This document shows positions 8,095-16,716 of a stretch of DNA of 64,000 bases, piece by piece. The first letter of the stretch is position 1. The number at the start of each line of letters is the position of its first letter. Source of the stretch: Streptomyces brasiliensis. GTDB lineage: Bacteria > Actinomycetota > Actinomycetes > Streptomycetales > Streptomycetaceae. Where the stretch lies: positions 62,001 to 126,000 of the forward strand of contig NZ_BMQA01000016.1 of assembly GCF_014647875.1 (NCBI RefSeq), written 5' to 3'. Both the position numbers and the translations under genes were made by a program. A model generated the notes under the pieces. The model had not been told where the DNA came from. It was given only the letters and a program-made list of their open reading frames with translations, and ran no database searches.

Positions 8095-9021
8095 GTGAGC
8101 GCAGCGACAACGCGAAGCCGCACCCCCGACCGCCTGTGCGCCGAGGCGATCGACCTCGCCCGCGCCGCAGCCGAGGAGGCCGCCGCGCCCGGTGTGGTCG
8201 GCGAGCACTCCGGACTGGTCTCCGAGGGCGACCGCGTTGTCACGCACTACTTCGAGTGCAAGGAGCTCGGGTACCGCGGCTGGCGCTGGGCCGTGACGGT
8301 CGCCCGCGCCTCCCGCGCCAAGGTGGTCACGCTGGACGAGGTCGTCCTGCTCCCCGGCCCGGACGCGCTGCTCGCGCCGGAGTGGGTGCCGTGGAGCGAG
8401 CGCCTGCGCCCCGGCGACATGGGCCCGGGCGACCTGCTGCCCACCGAGGCCGAGGACCTGCGCCTGGAGCCCGGCTACTCCGGCGACGACGTTCCCGCCC
8501 CCAACTCCCCGGTGTCGGAGGACATGGCGGAACTGGTCGAGGCGGAGGACGCGGAGGTCACCGCGGGACCCCCGGCCGCGCTGCCGTCCGCACCCACCCG
8601 GGGCTCGATCGCCGCGGTGGCCGAGGAACTGGGCATGCGCCGCGCCCGGGTCCTGTCCCGGTACGGCCTGCATGTCGCCGCCGACCGCTGGGAGGACGCG
8701 TTCGGCCACAAGACGCCGATGGCCCAGGCGGCTCCTGCGGCCTGTGTGAGTTGCGGCTTCCTGCTCCCGCTGGGCGGCTCGCTCGGCCAGGCCTTCGGGG
8801 TGTGCGCGAACGAGTTCTCGCCGGCCGACGGCCGCGTGGTGTCGCTGTCGTACGGCTGCGGCGGCCACTCGGAGGCGGCGATCATGCCGAAGCCGCCCCA
8901 GCCGGCAGCGCCGGTGATCGACGAGACCCGGATCGACCCCTTCCCCCTGCGCCCGGCACCGGACTCTGGGTCGGTGACGGTCACGGGGGACGAGGAGACG
9001 GCGGAGCTCGGCCACTCGTAG
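8095..9021 (+). CDS. DUF3027 protein
   Basis: A 308-aa cytoplasmic protein if started at GTG 8095, preceded by AGGAGAG at 8077-8083. DUF3027 is a conserved actinobacterial family of unknown function. It is seen in THYFECKELGYRGWRWAVTV and DEVVLLPGPDALLAPEWVPW in the first half, and in a Cys-rich C-terminal part with CVSCG, CANE and CGGH that could bind zinc. A Pro/Glu-rich linker separates the two halves. An in-frame extension to 7942 is possible but is not supported by a ribosome site. It is divergent from the MFS gene and convergent with the DUF4232 lipoprotein. Confidence 0.87.
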   Translation: MSAATTRSRTPDRLCAEAIDLARAAAEEAAAPGVVGEHSGLVSEGDRVVTHYFECKELGYRGWRWAVTVARASRAKVVTLDEVVLLPGPDALLAPEWVPWSERLRPGDMGPGDLLPTEAEDLRLEPGYSGDDVPAPNSPVSEDMAELVEAEDAEVTAGPPAALPSAPTRGSIAAVAEELGMRRARVLSRYGLHVAADRWEDAFGHKTPMAQAAPAACVSCGFLLPLGGSLGQAFGVCANEFSPADGRVVSLSYGCGGHSEAAIMPKPPQPAAPVIDETRIDPFPLRPAPDSGSVTVTGDEETAELGHS

Positions 9022-9160
9022 CCGCGGCGGAAGCGTCCGTCCGAGCCCGCCCCGAGTTCGGTCGCGCACTCCTCGGGCACCGTCACGCCTCGGGCGACGA
9101 ACTGCCTGGCACCGTCCCCGTCGCTGAGTTCGAGGCTCAGGCATGCCAGGACGGTCAAGG

Positions 9161-9778
9161 CTACTTTCCGGTGCCCACCGGGTCCACCGTGATCTGCTGT
9201 CCCGAGCCGTCGGTGACCGGGACGTTGATCCTCACCGGCAGGGTGTGGGAGTGGGTCTCGTCGGGCGGGGTCACCACGAGGCTGGTGAATGTCACGCCCG
9301 TGCCGCCCGAGCTGTTCGGCGGGTAGTGCAGGGTGAAGCGGGTCTCCTCGCCGGGCTTGACGCCGACGCTCGGCGGGGTGAGGGCGCTGCGGGCCGCGCT
9401 CACGGTGCCGTCCTTGCTCTGCAGGTCGGCACCGGGGAAGCCCTTGAGCGTGCAGACGGCCGACCCGGTGTTCTCGAGGTTCACGATGAGCGTCCCCTCG
9501 CCCATCCCGGGGGAGGTGCTGAAGGCCAGCTGGGACGTCTGGCAGGCACCGCCACCGGAAGCCTGGGAGGCGGAGCCCTCGGAGTCGGGCGCCCGGGAGC
9601 CGGACGCCTGGGAGCCGGACGCCTGGGAGTTGGAGCCCTGCGCCGTGGAGGTCCGGACCGGGGACGGGGAGTCCTTCACGGCGCCCGAGGCGTCGTTCCC
9701 GCCGTTCCCGTCGCACGCGGTGAGCGAAAGGCCCGCGACGACGGCGATGGCGAGGAGGGAGAGATTCTGAACGCGCAT
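9161..9778 (-). CDS. DUF4232-type lipoprotein
   Basis: A 205-aa protein with signal peptide MRVQNLSLLAIAVVAGLSL followed by lipobox LTAC. A 60-residue Ser/Gln/Gly linker contains short repeats (QASGSQASGS, SASQASGGG), typical of cell-envelope tethers. The last 130 residues match the DUF4232 beta-sandwich: LVNLENTGSAVCTLKGFPG, then KPGEETRFTLHY and the closing LPVRINVPV strand. It is probably an exported envelope protein of unknown ligand. The start ATG at 9776-9778 is favoured over a longer frame because it places the signal peptide at the N-terminus. Confidence 0.85.
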   Translation of the reverse strand: MRVQNLSLLAIAVVAGLSLTACDGNGGNDASGAVKDSPSPVRTSTAQGSNSQASGSQASGSRAPDSEGSASQASGGGACQTSQLAFSTSPGMGEGTLIVNLENTGSAVCTLKGFPGADLQSKDGTVSAARSALTPPSVGVKPGEETRFTLHYPPNSSGGTGVTFTSLVVTPPDETHSHTLPVRINVPVTDGSGQQITVDPVGTGK

Positions 9779-10026
9779 GGGACCCCTTCGGAGTTGCCGA
9801 CCGCCCGGTCCGAGCGGGTCGTGCTGATCACTGGCTGACACTGACCAACGAGACAACCGTGCTGCGGGCTTCGTTCCGTCCCGCCGCGGGCCAATACACG
9901 CCCGGTACACGTAAGACACGGCTGTTACGAGCGACCCTCGCCCCGGCCCCGCCCGCCCGCGGCCGCATGCCGCAGCCGAGCCCGCCAGGAGGTACCTTCG
10001 TCCTCACGTCGACGAGGAGAGGGAAC

Positions 10027-13000
10027 GTGAGCAAGTTCGTGCGGCCGGCACCCGAGGGTGCCGATCCCTTCGGCACGGCCCGGCTCCGCCGTGGCGTCCT
10101 CGACGCCTGGGCCACCAGCCCCGCCCGCTTCCGCGAGGACGCCAACGCCGAGGAGGACCTGGTCCTCGGCGGCTACCGCGACCGCCTCGTCGTGGAGCTC
10201 GCCCAGAACGCCGCCGACGCCGCCGCCCGCGCCCGTACGCCCGGTCGTCTGAGGCTCACCCTCCGCGACGGCGTCCTGTTCGCGGCCAACACCGGCGCCC
10301 CGCTGGACGCGGCCGGTGTCGAGTCCCTCGCCACCCTGCGCGCCTCCGCGAAGCGGGACGCCGAGGACGGCCAGGACGCCCACGGCACCGTCGGCCGCTT
10401 CGGGGTCGGCTTCGCCGCCGTACTCTCGGTCACGGACGAACCCGCGGTCGTCGGCCGGCACGGCGGTGTCCGCTGGTCCCTCGCCGAGGCCCGCCAGCTG
10501 GCCGAGGACACCGCCACCCGCAGCCCCGGCCTGGGCGACGAGATCCGCCGCCGCGACGGACACGTACCGCTCCTGCGCCTCCCGTTCGCCGCCGAGGGCA
10601 CCGCCCCCGACCCGTACGACACGGTCGTCATCCTCCCGCTGCGCGACACCGCCGCCACCGACCTCGCCGAACGCCTCCTCGACAGCGTCGACGACGCCCT
10701 CCTCCTCGCCCTGCCCGGCCTGGAAGAGGTCGTGATCGAGACCGACGGAGTGCGGACCCTCCGGCGCCACACGGACGGAGGCATCACCGTCGTCGAGGAC
10801 TCGCGCGACGGCACCACCCGCTGGCGTACCGCCTCCGTGCACGGCCCGCTCACCCCCGACCTCCTCGCCGACCGGCCCGTGGAGGAGCGGCTGCGGCCCC
10901 ACTGGTCGGTCACCTGGGCCGTGCCCGTCGACCAGGAGCAGCGGCCGGCACCGCCCCGCACCGCCCCCGTCGTGCACGCGCCCACCCCCAGCGACGAGCC
11001 CCTCGGTGTGCCCGCCCTGCTCATCGCCTCGTTCCCGTTGGACACCACCCGGCGGCACGCCGCGCCCGGTCCGCTCACCGACTTCCTGGTGCAGCGGGCG
11101 GCCGACGCATACGCCGAACTCCTCGCCGGCTGGCGGCCGGTGACCGACGGCGTGATCGGTCTCGTGCCCGGTCCGCTCGGCAAGGGCGAGCTGGACGGGG
11201 CGTTGCGCCAGGCGATCCTCGACCGGCTGCCGCGCACCGCGTTCCTGCCCCCGGCCGCCGAGCCCGGGGCGGACGGCGCCGACGATCTGCCCGAGGCGCT
11301 GCGCCCGCGGGACGCCGAGGTCGTCGAGGGCGCGGGCCGCGACACCGTGCGCGTCCTCGCCGAGGTGCTGCCCACCCTGCTGCCCGCCGGTCTGGAGCGC
11401 CGCGTCGAGCTGCGCACCCTGGGCGTCGCCCGCCTCCCGCTCGCGGACGCGATCGACCGGCTGGCCGGACTGGAGAAGGACCCGGACTGGTGGTACCGGC
11501 TCTACGACAGCCTCGCCGGGGTCGACCCCGACCGGCTCTCCGGACTGCCTGTGCCGCTTGCCGGGGGTACCTCACAGGCTTTCGGCTCCGGGGGAGGACG
11601 TACGACCATCGGGCCTCGCCAGGTCCTCCTGCCCACCTCGGACACCTCTCGCATCGCCCCGGAGGTCCTCGCCCGGCTCGGTCTCAAGGTCGCCCACCCC
11701 GACGCCGCCCATCCGCTCCTGGAGAAGCTGGGCGCCCTGCCCGCGACCCCGCGGGCCGTGCTCACCACCCCGCAGGTGCGCGCCGCCGTCGCTGCCTCCC
11801 TCGACGACGAGGGCGCGGTGGCCTGGGAGGAAGACGCCCTGGGCGCCGAGGAGTTGGCCGACACCGTGCTCGCCCTGGTGCGCGACGCGGGCCTCGAACC
11901 CGGCGACGAACCCTGGCTCGGCGCGCTCGCCCTGCCCGACGAGGACGGCGAACTCGCCCCCGCCGGTGAGCTCGTCTTCCCCGGCAGCCCCTTCGCCCAG
12001 GTCATCCGGGAGGGAGAACTTGCCGCCGTGGAAGCCGAGTTGGCCGCGAAGTGGGGCGAGCAGCCGCTGGCCGCCTGCGGTGTCCTCGCCGACTTCGCCC
12101 TGGTCCGCGCCACGGACGTCGTCCTCGACCCCGACGAACTGGAGCCGCGCGAAGGCGACTTCGCCGAACCCGACGACGCGGGTCTGCTCGACGCGGTGGA
12201 CGTGTGGTGCGAGGACATCCTCGACCGCTTCCCGGACAGCCCCGTCCCGCCGGTGGCGACCGAACTCGTCGCCGTGCGCGACCTCGACCTCGTCGACGAC
12301 GACCACTGGCTGCAGGCCCTCGCCCTGCTCGCCCGCCCGCCCCTGCGCGACGCGCTCACCCAGCCCGTGCGGATCCTGCTCCCGGACGGCACCCACGAGG
12401 TCGTACGGCCGTACACCGCCTGGTGGTTGCGCGGGCACCCGGTGCTCGACGGCCGGCGCCCGGCGGGTCTGCTGGCGGCGGGCGGCGACCCGCTCCTGCG
12501 CGGCCTGTACGACGAGGCCGACGCCACCGGATTCGACGACGAACAGGTGCTGCGCGCCCTCGGTGTGCGCACCTCGGTGGCCGCGCTGCTCGGCGAACCG
12601 GGCGGCGCCGCCGAACTCCTCGACCGTCTGGCGGACTCGGAGCGCCCGGTCGGGCCCGCGCAACTCCACGGTCTGTACGGTGCGTTGGCCGACCTCGATC
12701 CCGAGCAGGTGACCCTGCCCGACGAGCTGCGGGCCGTCGTCGACGGGCGGGTCGAGGTGGTCGACGCGGCGGACGCGGTCGTCGTCGACTCGCCCGACCT
12801 GCTGCCCTTCACCTCGGGCGTCCCCCTCCTGCCGGTACGGCCGTCGCGAGCCGCCGAGTTGGCCGAGCTGTTCCAGGTCCGGCGACTGAGCGAGTCGGTC
12901 ACGGGGTCGGTGGACTCCGAGGGCACCGAGCACGACGTACCCGACTCGGTGCGGGTCCTGCTCGGCCCGCGCACCCCGGACACCTACGTCGAGCACGAGG

Positions 13001-13194
13001 AACTCGTCGTCGACGGCGTCGAGATCGACTGGCGCCTGACGGCGGACGGCGTCCTGCACGCGGCCACCCTCGAGGGCGTCGCCGCGGGTCTCGCCTGGGC
13101 GGCCGGCCAGTGGCCCCGCCGCTTCGAGGTGGCCGCTCTCCTGGAGGACCCGTCCCGCACGGAGGAACTGGCCCGCGACCGCTGGTTCGACTGA
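10027..13194 (+). CDS. Sacsin-type GHKL ATPase-domain protein
   Basis: A 1055-aa cytoplasmic protein from GTG 10027, with a GAGGAGAGGGA ribosome site just upstream. The N-terminus is an Hsp90/sacsin-like GHKL ATP-binding domain: N-box VVELAQNAADAAARAR (residues 55-70, E57 and N61), G1-type NTG at 88-90, and G2-type GRFGVGFAAVL from 123. The remaining 800 residues are acidic, helical and without a recognised fold, rich in DxxLLP-type repeats. Streptomyces carry one such large protein. A chaperone-like role is inferred only from the ATPase fold. It is a single gene with its own promoter region. Confidence 0.85.
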   Translation: MSKFVRPAPEGADPFGTARLRRGVLDAWATSPARFREDANAEEDLVLGGYRDRLVVELAQNAADAAARARTPGRLRLTLRDGVLFAANTGAPLDAAGVESLATLRASAKRDAEDGQDAHGTVGRFGVGFAAVLSVTDEPAVVGRHGGVRWSLAEARQLAEDTATRSPGLGDEIRRRDGHVPLLRLPFAAEGTAPDPYDTVVILPLRDTAATDLAERLLDSVDDALLLALPGLEEVVIETDGVRTLRRHTDGGITVVEDSRDGTTRWRTASVHGPLTPDLLADRPVEERLRPHWSVTWAVPVDQEQRPAPPRTAPVVHAPTPSDEPLGVPALLIASFPLDTTRRHAAPGPLTDFLVQRAADAYAELLAGWRPVTDGVIGLVPGPLGKGELDGALRQAILDRLPRTAFLPPAAEPGADGADDLPEALRPRDAEVVEGAGRDTVRVLAEVLPTLLPAGLERRVELRTLGVARLPLADAIDRLAGLEKDPDWWYRLYDSLAGVDPDRLSGLPVPLAGGTSQAFGSGGGRTTIGPRQVLLPTSDTSRIAPEVLARLGLKVAHPDAAHPLLEKLGALPATPRAVLTTPQVRAAVAASLDDEGAVAWEEDALGAEELADTVLALVRDAGLEPGDEPWLGALALPDEDGELAPAGELVFPGSPFAQVIREGELAAVEAELAAKWGEQPLAACGVLADFALVRATDVVLDPDELEPREGDFAEPDDAGLLDAVDVWCEDILDRFPDSPVPPVATELVAVRDLDLVDDDHWLQALALLARPPLRDALTQPVRILLPDGTHEVVRPYTAWWLRGHPVLDGRRPAGLLAAGGDPLLRGLYDEADATGFDDEQVLRALGVRTSVAALLGEPGGAAELLDRLADSERPVGPAQLHGLYGALADLDPEQVTLPDELRAVVDGRVEVVDAADAVVVDSPDLLPFTSGVPLLPVRPSRAAELAELFQVRRLSESVTGSVDSEGTEHDVPDSVRVLLGPRTPDTYVEHEELVVDGVEIDWRLTADGVLHAATLEGVAAGLAWAAGQWPRRFEVAALLEDPSRTEELARDRWFD

Positions 13195-13204
13195 GCCGCC
13201 GGCG

Positions 13205-13224
13205 CGGCCGATCCGACTCGGCCG
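13205..13224 (+). terminator. Weak hairpin after the GHKL gene
   Basis: CGGCCGA-TCCGAC-TCGGCCG, a perfect 7-bp stem with a 6-nt loop, 10 nt after the stop codon. There is no T run. It may be a weak terminator. Confidence 0.4.
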
Positions 13225-13340
13225 GGCCCACGACCGCCCCGGTGCGGAGACCTTCCGTACCGGGACGGTTTCCTCACCCGTAACCTGGATGGCGCGCACA
13301 TGAATTCTTCAACTTCCCTACAACGATCGCCACTTGCCGC

Positions 13341-13388
13341 GGATCTGATCACCTGAGTCAACAGACTCCACGATCACGTGGGCCTCGG
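13341..13388 (+). promoter_or_regulatory. Shared leader element, copy 1
   Basis: A 48-nt block starting GGATCTGATCAC and containing GAGTC-AACA-GACTC at 13355-13368, 76 nt before the first secreted-protein gene. Two near copies precede the other two paralogs. In copy 2 the right arm is GGCTC, which still pairs through a G-U wobble, so the hairpin is conserved while sequence varies. The outer TGATC/GATCA arms are also inverted in copies 1 and 2. It could be an operator dyad or an RNA element of the 5' leader. Confidence 0.6.
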
Positions 13389-13444
13389 AGGCGGCGAGCC
13401 GTAGCGAACGTCCGTCCCGGGCCCCACTCTCCACAGGGGAACGC

Positions 13445-14377
13445 ATGCGCATACGTGCCACCGTGGCCGCCGTCTCCGGCGCCCTGGCCCTCTCCGCCTT
13501 CGTCGTGCCGGCCGCACACGCCGGCAACGGAACCGCGTTCGACCACGACGACCTCGTGAAGGCCGCGCAGGCCGCGCACCACGGCGCCGGCAAGTCCGCG
13601 TTCAGCACGTCCGCCGCCGCCGACACCGGCGTGCCCTACGCGCTGGACCTCTCTTTCTCCAACGTAAAGATCAACAACGGTAAGTCGATCAACGGTGGCA
13701 CCACCACCCACACGACGGTCCCCGTGACCTACACCGTCACGCACGCCGAGGGCATCGACGTCAACGCGCCCGACTTCATGATGGACGTCGAGATCTACCG
13801 CGGCACGTACGACAACCCGGTCAACGTCCTTTTCGGCGACGCCTGGCCGACCTGCACCGTGGTCTCCGCGACCCAGGACAGCTGCAAGGGCACCATCGAC
13901 GTCTACGCGGACATCGAGCTGACCAACTCGGACGCGACCAAGTGGAAGGCCATCGGGTACGCGATCGACTGGAACGACCAGGACCCGAACTCCGACAACA
14001 TCGACTGGAACAAGGTCGGTTACGTCGACCAGGACGGGGTGGCCACCGCCAGCCTCAAGCGCCTGACCAAGGCTACGGCCGACGGCTCGCCGGAGCCCGT
14101 GGTGAAGGGCAGGACCATCACGATCAAGGGCAAGCTGACCCTGGCCAACTGGAACGACCACAAGTACCACGGGTACGCCGGCCAGAGCGTGCAACTGCAG
14201 TTCCGCAAGAAGGGATCCACCACCTACAGCTCGGTGAAGGGGATCAAGTCGGACTCCGCGGGCAACCTGAGGACCACGGTCACCGCGTCGGTCGACGGCC
14301 ACTACCGCTTCTACTTCCCGGGTGCCTCGTACAGCGCCCAGGTCACCGCCACGGGTGACTACGTCGGCGTGAAGTAA
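13445..14377 (+). CDS. Secreted two-domain protein, tandem paralog 1
   Basis: A 310-aa exported protein with signal peptide MRIRATVAAVSGALALSAF ending PAAHA (cleavage near residue 26). The mature protein has a beta-rich domain (about 70-205) containing VTYTVTHAEGIDVNAPDFM, IYRGTYDNP and a Cys pair (WPTCTVV, DSCKGT). It then has an Ig-like C-terminal domain (about 215-310) with SPEPVVKGRTITIKGKL, VQLQFRKKGSTTY and a closing GDYVGVK. It resembles Streptomyces secreted proteins of unknown function, possibly the DUF5707 group. It is the first of three tandem copies and has an acidic N-terminal insert (FDHDDLVKAAQAAHHG) also found in copy 2. No anchor is visible, so it is presumably released. Confidence 0.85.
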   Translation: MRIRATVAAVSGALALSAFVVPAAHAGNGTAFDHDDLVKAAQAAHHGAGKSAFSTSAAADTGVPYALDLSFSNVKINNGKSINGGTTTHTTVPVTYTVTHAEGIDVNAPDFMMDVEIYRGTYDNPVNVLFGDAWPTCTVVSATQDSCKGTIDVYADIELTNSDATKWKAIGYAIDWNDQDPNSDNIDWNKVGYVDQDGVATASLKRLTKATADGSPEPVVKGRTITIKGKLTLANWNDHKYHGYAGQSVQLQFRKKGSTTYSSVKGIKSDSAGNLRTTVTASVDGHYRFYFPGASYSAQVTATGDYVGVK

Positions 14378-14404
14378 GCGGCACGCGAGGCCGTTTCGGC
14401 CTCT

Positions 14405-14435
14405 GTTACGGCCCCGGAGTGGCCGGGGCCGTAAC
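14405..14435 (+). terminator. Strong hairpin terminator after paralog 1
   Basis: A perfect 13-bp stem (14405-14417 with 14423-14435, GTTACGGCCCCGG on the left) around the 5-nt loop AGTGG, 28 nt after the stop codon. It separates transcription of paralogs 1 and 2. Confidence 0.75.
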
Positions 14436-14471
14436 ACTCTCTCTGCATTCGGTCATGAGAATGCAATGAAG

Positions 14472-14573
14472 GATCAAAATCTGCCGCCGTGCCCCCTCGC
14501 TCGTACAACCAGTCCCCCGGGTCGGGGATCTGATCACCCGAGTCAACAGGCTCCACGATCACGTGGGCCTCGG
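14472..14573 (+). promoter_or_regulatory. Shared leader element, copy 2 (longer)
   Basis: This copy begins GATCAAAATCTGC, runs through CGTACAACCAGTCCCCC and ends with the GGATCTGATCAC hairpin block (14526-14573; stem 14540-14544 with 14549-14553). The upstream half is shared with copy 3 (from 15671) but only faintly with copy 1. The duplication unit of genes 2 and 3 therefore included the promoter. Confidence 0.6.
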
Positions 14574-14633
14574 CGCCGGGGAGCCGTATCGATCGACACC
14601 GGCGCCGGGCCCCACTCTCCGACTGGGGAACGC

Positions 14634-15557
14634 ATGCGCATTCCTGCCACCGTGGCCGCCGTCTCGGGCGCCCTGGCCCTGTCCGCCTTCGCCGTGCCGG
14701 CCGCGCAGGCGGACGACGCCGCCTCCTACAAGACGGACGCCGCGACGATCTTCCAGGCCGCGCACTCCGTGTCCGGAAAGACCGCGTTCAGCACCGCCGC
14801 GGACGCCGAGGACACTCCGTACGCCATGAACGTCACCTTCTCCAACGTCAAGATCGCCAAGGCGGTCAAGGTCGGCACCACCAACCACGTCTCCACCACG
14901 GTCACCTACACGCTGACCCACGACGCGAGCGTCGACATCACGGCCGCCGACTTCCTCACCGGCCCGTACATCTACCGGGGCTCCTACGACCTCCCGGACA
15001 ACATGCTGCTCGGCGACCTGCCCGCCACTTGCAAGGTGACCTCGAGCACCACCGCCGGCTGCACGGGCAAGATCGACGTCTACCCCGCCGAAGGCGAGCT
15101 CTGGAACTCGGACGCCGGTACCTGGAAGGCTGGGGCGCTGGCCATCGCGTACAACGGCCAGGACCCGACCAGTGACGCCTTCGACATCACCAAGGTCGGT
15201 TACGCCGACCAGGGCGGCCTCGGCAGCACGCTGGTGCAGCGCTACTCGAAGCTGACGGTCAACGCCTCGCCGGAGCCCGTGAAGAAGGGCGCGACCGTCA
15301 CCGTCACCGGCAAGCTGTCGCGGGCCAACTGGGAGGACAACAAGTACCACGGGTACACCAACCAGCCGGTGAAGCTCCAGTTCCGCAAGAAGGGCTCCAG
15401 CACCTACACCACGCTGAAGACCATCAAGTCGAACTCGACGGGCAACCTGAAGACCACGACGAAGGCGACCGTCGACGGCTACTACCGCTACTCCTTCGCG
15501 GGCACCACGACCACCCCGGCGGTCAGCGCCGCGGGTGACTACGTCGACGTGAAGTAA
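14634..15557 (+). CDS. Secreted two-domain protein, tandem paralog 2
   Basis: A 307-aa paralog of the preceding gene with the same architecture. The signal peptide ends PAAQA. The N-terminal beta domain has VTYTLTHDASVDITAADFL and IYRGSYDLPDN with Cys in ATCKVT and GCTGK. The C-terminal Ig-like domain has SPEPVKKGATVTVTGKL, LQFRKKGSSTYTTLK and a final GDYVDVK. Start ATG 14634 follows GGGGAACGC, as in copy 1. The frame is open 56 codons further upstream, but that part covers the shared leader and is not coding. It is expected to be expressed from its own promoter, since a terminator lies between it and copy 1. Confidence 0.85.
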   Translation: MRIPATVAAVSGALALSAFAVPAAQADDAASYKTDAATIFQAAHSVSGKTAFSTAADAEDTPYAMNVTFSNVKIAKAVKVGTTNHVSTTVTYTLTHDASVDITAADFLTGPYIYRGSYDLPDNMLLGDLPATCKVTSSTTAGCTGKIDVYPAEGELWNSDAGTWKAGALAIAYNGQDPTSDAFDITKVGYADQGGLGSTLVQRYSKLTVNASPEPVKKGATVTVTGKLSRANWEDNKYHGYTNQPVKLQFRKKGSSTYTTLKTIKSNSTGNLKTTTKATVDGYYRYSFAGTTTTPAVSAAGDYVDVK

Positions 15558-15584
15558 CAGCGCCCAGGGGTTCCGGCCCTGGCC

Positions 15585-15618
15585 ACGGCCCCGGGGAGAC
15601 CCGGGGCCGTCGCGTTTT
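15585..15618 (+). terminator. Rho-independent-like terminator after paralog 2
   Basis: ACGGCCCCGG (15585-15594), 6-nt loop, CCGGGGCCGT (15601-15610), followed by CGCGTTTTCT with a T run. It lies 27 nt after the stop codon. Confidence 0.78.
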
Positions 15619-15670
15619 CTCCGTGTTCGGTCATGAGAGCGCAAGCCATGGTCATGGGCATGTAATCCAT

Positions 15671-15759
15671 GATCAAAATCTGCTGTCGCATCCCCTCACC
15701 CGTACAACCAGTCCCCCCGGTCGCGGATCTGATCGCGTGAGTCAACAGACTCCACGATC
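15671..15759 (+). promoter_or_regulatory. Shared leader element, copy 3
   Basis: GATCAAAATCTGC at 15671 through the hairpin block 15725-15759 (stem GAGTC 15739-15743, loop AACA, GACTC 15748-15752). Here the stem can extend as CGT...ACG past one bulged C. The ATG follows 49 nt later, closer than in copies 1 and 2 (76 and 80 nt). Confidence 0.6.
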
Positions 15760-15801
15760 GGCTCGGGCCCCAGGCCCCTCTTTCTCCACCAGGGGAACTC
15801 C

Positions 15802-16587
15802 ATGCGCATTCGCGCCACCGTGGCCGCCGTCTCCGGCGCCCTCGCCCTCTCGGCCTTCGCCGTCCCGGCCGCGCACGCCGCCACGCCCGCGGCACCGGCC
15901 GTCACCTTCTCCAATATGAAGGTCAACAGCGGCAAGGCGGCCACCGTCGGAGCCACGACCACCGTGAAGCTCCCGGTCACGTACACCGTGACCCACGCCT
16001 CCGGGCTGGACCTCAGCACCATCGAGAACGGCCCGCTGATCTACCGGGGCACCTCGCCGCAGGACTACTCCACGGAGATCATCAGCGACGACCAGGGCAC
16101 CTGCACCGCCGCGTCCACGACCACGCTGAACTGCAAGGCCACCATCTCCGTCCCCGCCTCCGAGCTGTACAACTCGGACGCCGGCACCTGGAAGGCGGGC
16201 GGTCTCGCCGTCGACACCAAGACCGGCGGCCAGAAGTGGCAGGGCGACCTGGGCACCATCGCCATCCGCCGCCAGGCCAAGCTCACCGCCGACGCGACTC
16301 CGGAGCCGGTGAAGAAGGGCAAGACGATCACCGTCACCGGCAAGCTGACCCGGGCCGACTGGGAGAGCGGGAAGTACGTCGCCCTCGGCGGCCAGTCGGT
16401 CAAGCTCCAGTTCCGCAAGAACGGCACGACCACCTACACGACCATCAAGACGATCAAGTCGTCCTCCACGGGCGCCCTGAAGACGACGGTCACCGCGTCC
16501 GTCGACGGCTACTACCGCTACAGCTTCGCGGGCATCGCCACGACGTCAACGGTGAGCGCGACGGGCGACTTCGTGGACGTGCAGTAG
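15802..16587 (+). CDS. Secreted two-domain protein, tandem paralog 3 (short form)
   Basis: A 261-aa third paralog with signal peptide MRIRATVAAVSGALALSAF ending PAAHA. It lacks the roughly 40-residue acidic insert that follows the signal peptide in copies 1 and 2. The first domain keeps VTYTVTHASGLDLSTIENG, IYRGTSPQDY and two Cys (GTCTAAS, LNCKAT). The Ig-like domain keeps TPEPVKKGKTITVTGKL, LQFRKNGTTTYTTIK and a final GDFVDVQ. No clear terminator follows. Immediately downstream the sequence changes to insertion-sequence remnant, so any natural 3' region has been displaced. Confidence 0.85.
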   Translation: MRIRATVAAVSGALALSAFAVPAAHAATPAAPAVTFSNMKVNSGKAATVGATTTVKLPVTYTVTHASGLDLSTIENGPLIYRGTSPQDYSTEIISDDQGTCTAASTTTLNCKATISVPASELYNSDAGTWKAGGLAVDTKTGGQKWQGDLGTIAIRRQAKLTADATPEPVKKGKTITVTGKLTRADWESGKYVALGGQSVKLQFRKNGTTTYTTIKTIKSSSTGALKTTVTASVDGYYRYSFAGIATTSTVSATGDFVDVQ

Positions 16588-16716
16588 TCGGTCCTGCGCG
16601 CCTGAGAAGCTGTTGTCCTTCCGGACTTGAGGGATGCGTTTCCGCTGGTCGGGCGTAGGGTCGGAGGTTCCGTGGGAGTAGTGGCCTGTCGTGCTGTCGC
16701 TCCCGGGAGGTTGTGG

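Noticed and set aside
9022..9160. A leftward peptide (HRKVALTVLACLSLELSDGDGA) resembling a short DUF397-like protein
   Set aside because: It lacks the DUF397 WRKSSYS-type core and a ribosome site, and the spacer is only 139 bp between convergent genes.
13445..16587. Lanthipeptide or other natural-product cluster
   Set aside because: The proteins are large, exported by a standard signal peptide, and no modifying enzymes or transporters are nearby.
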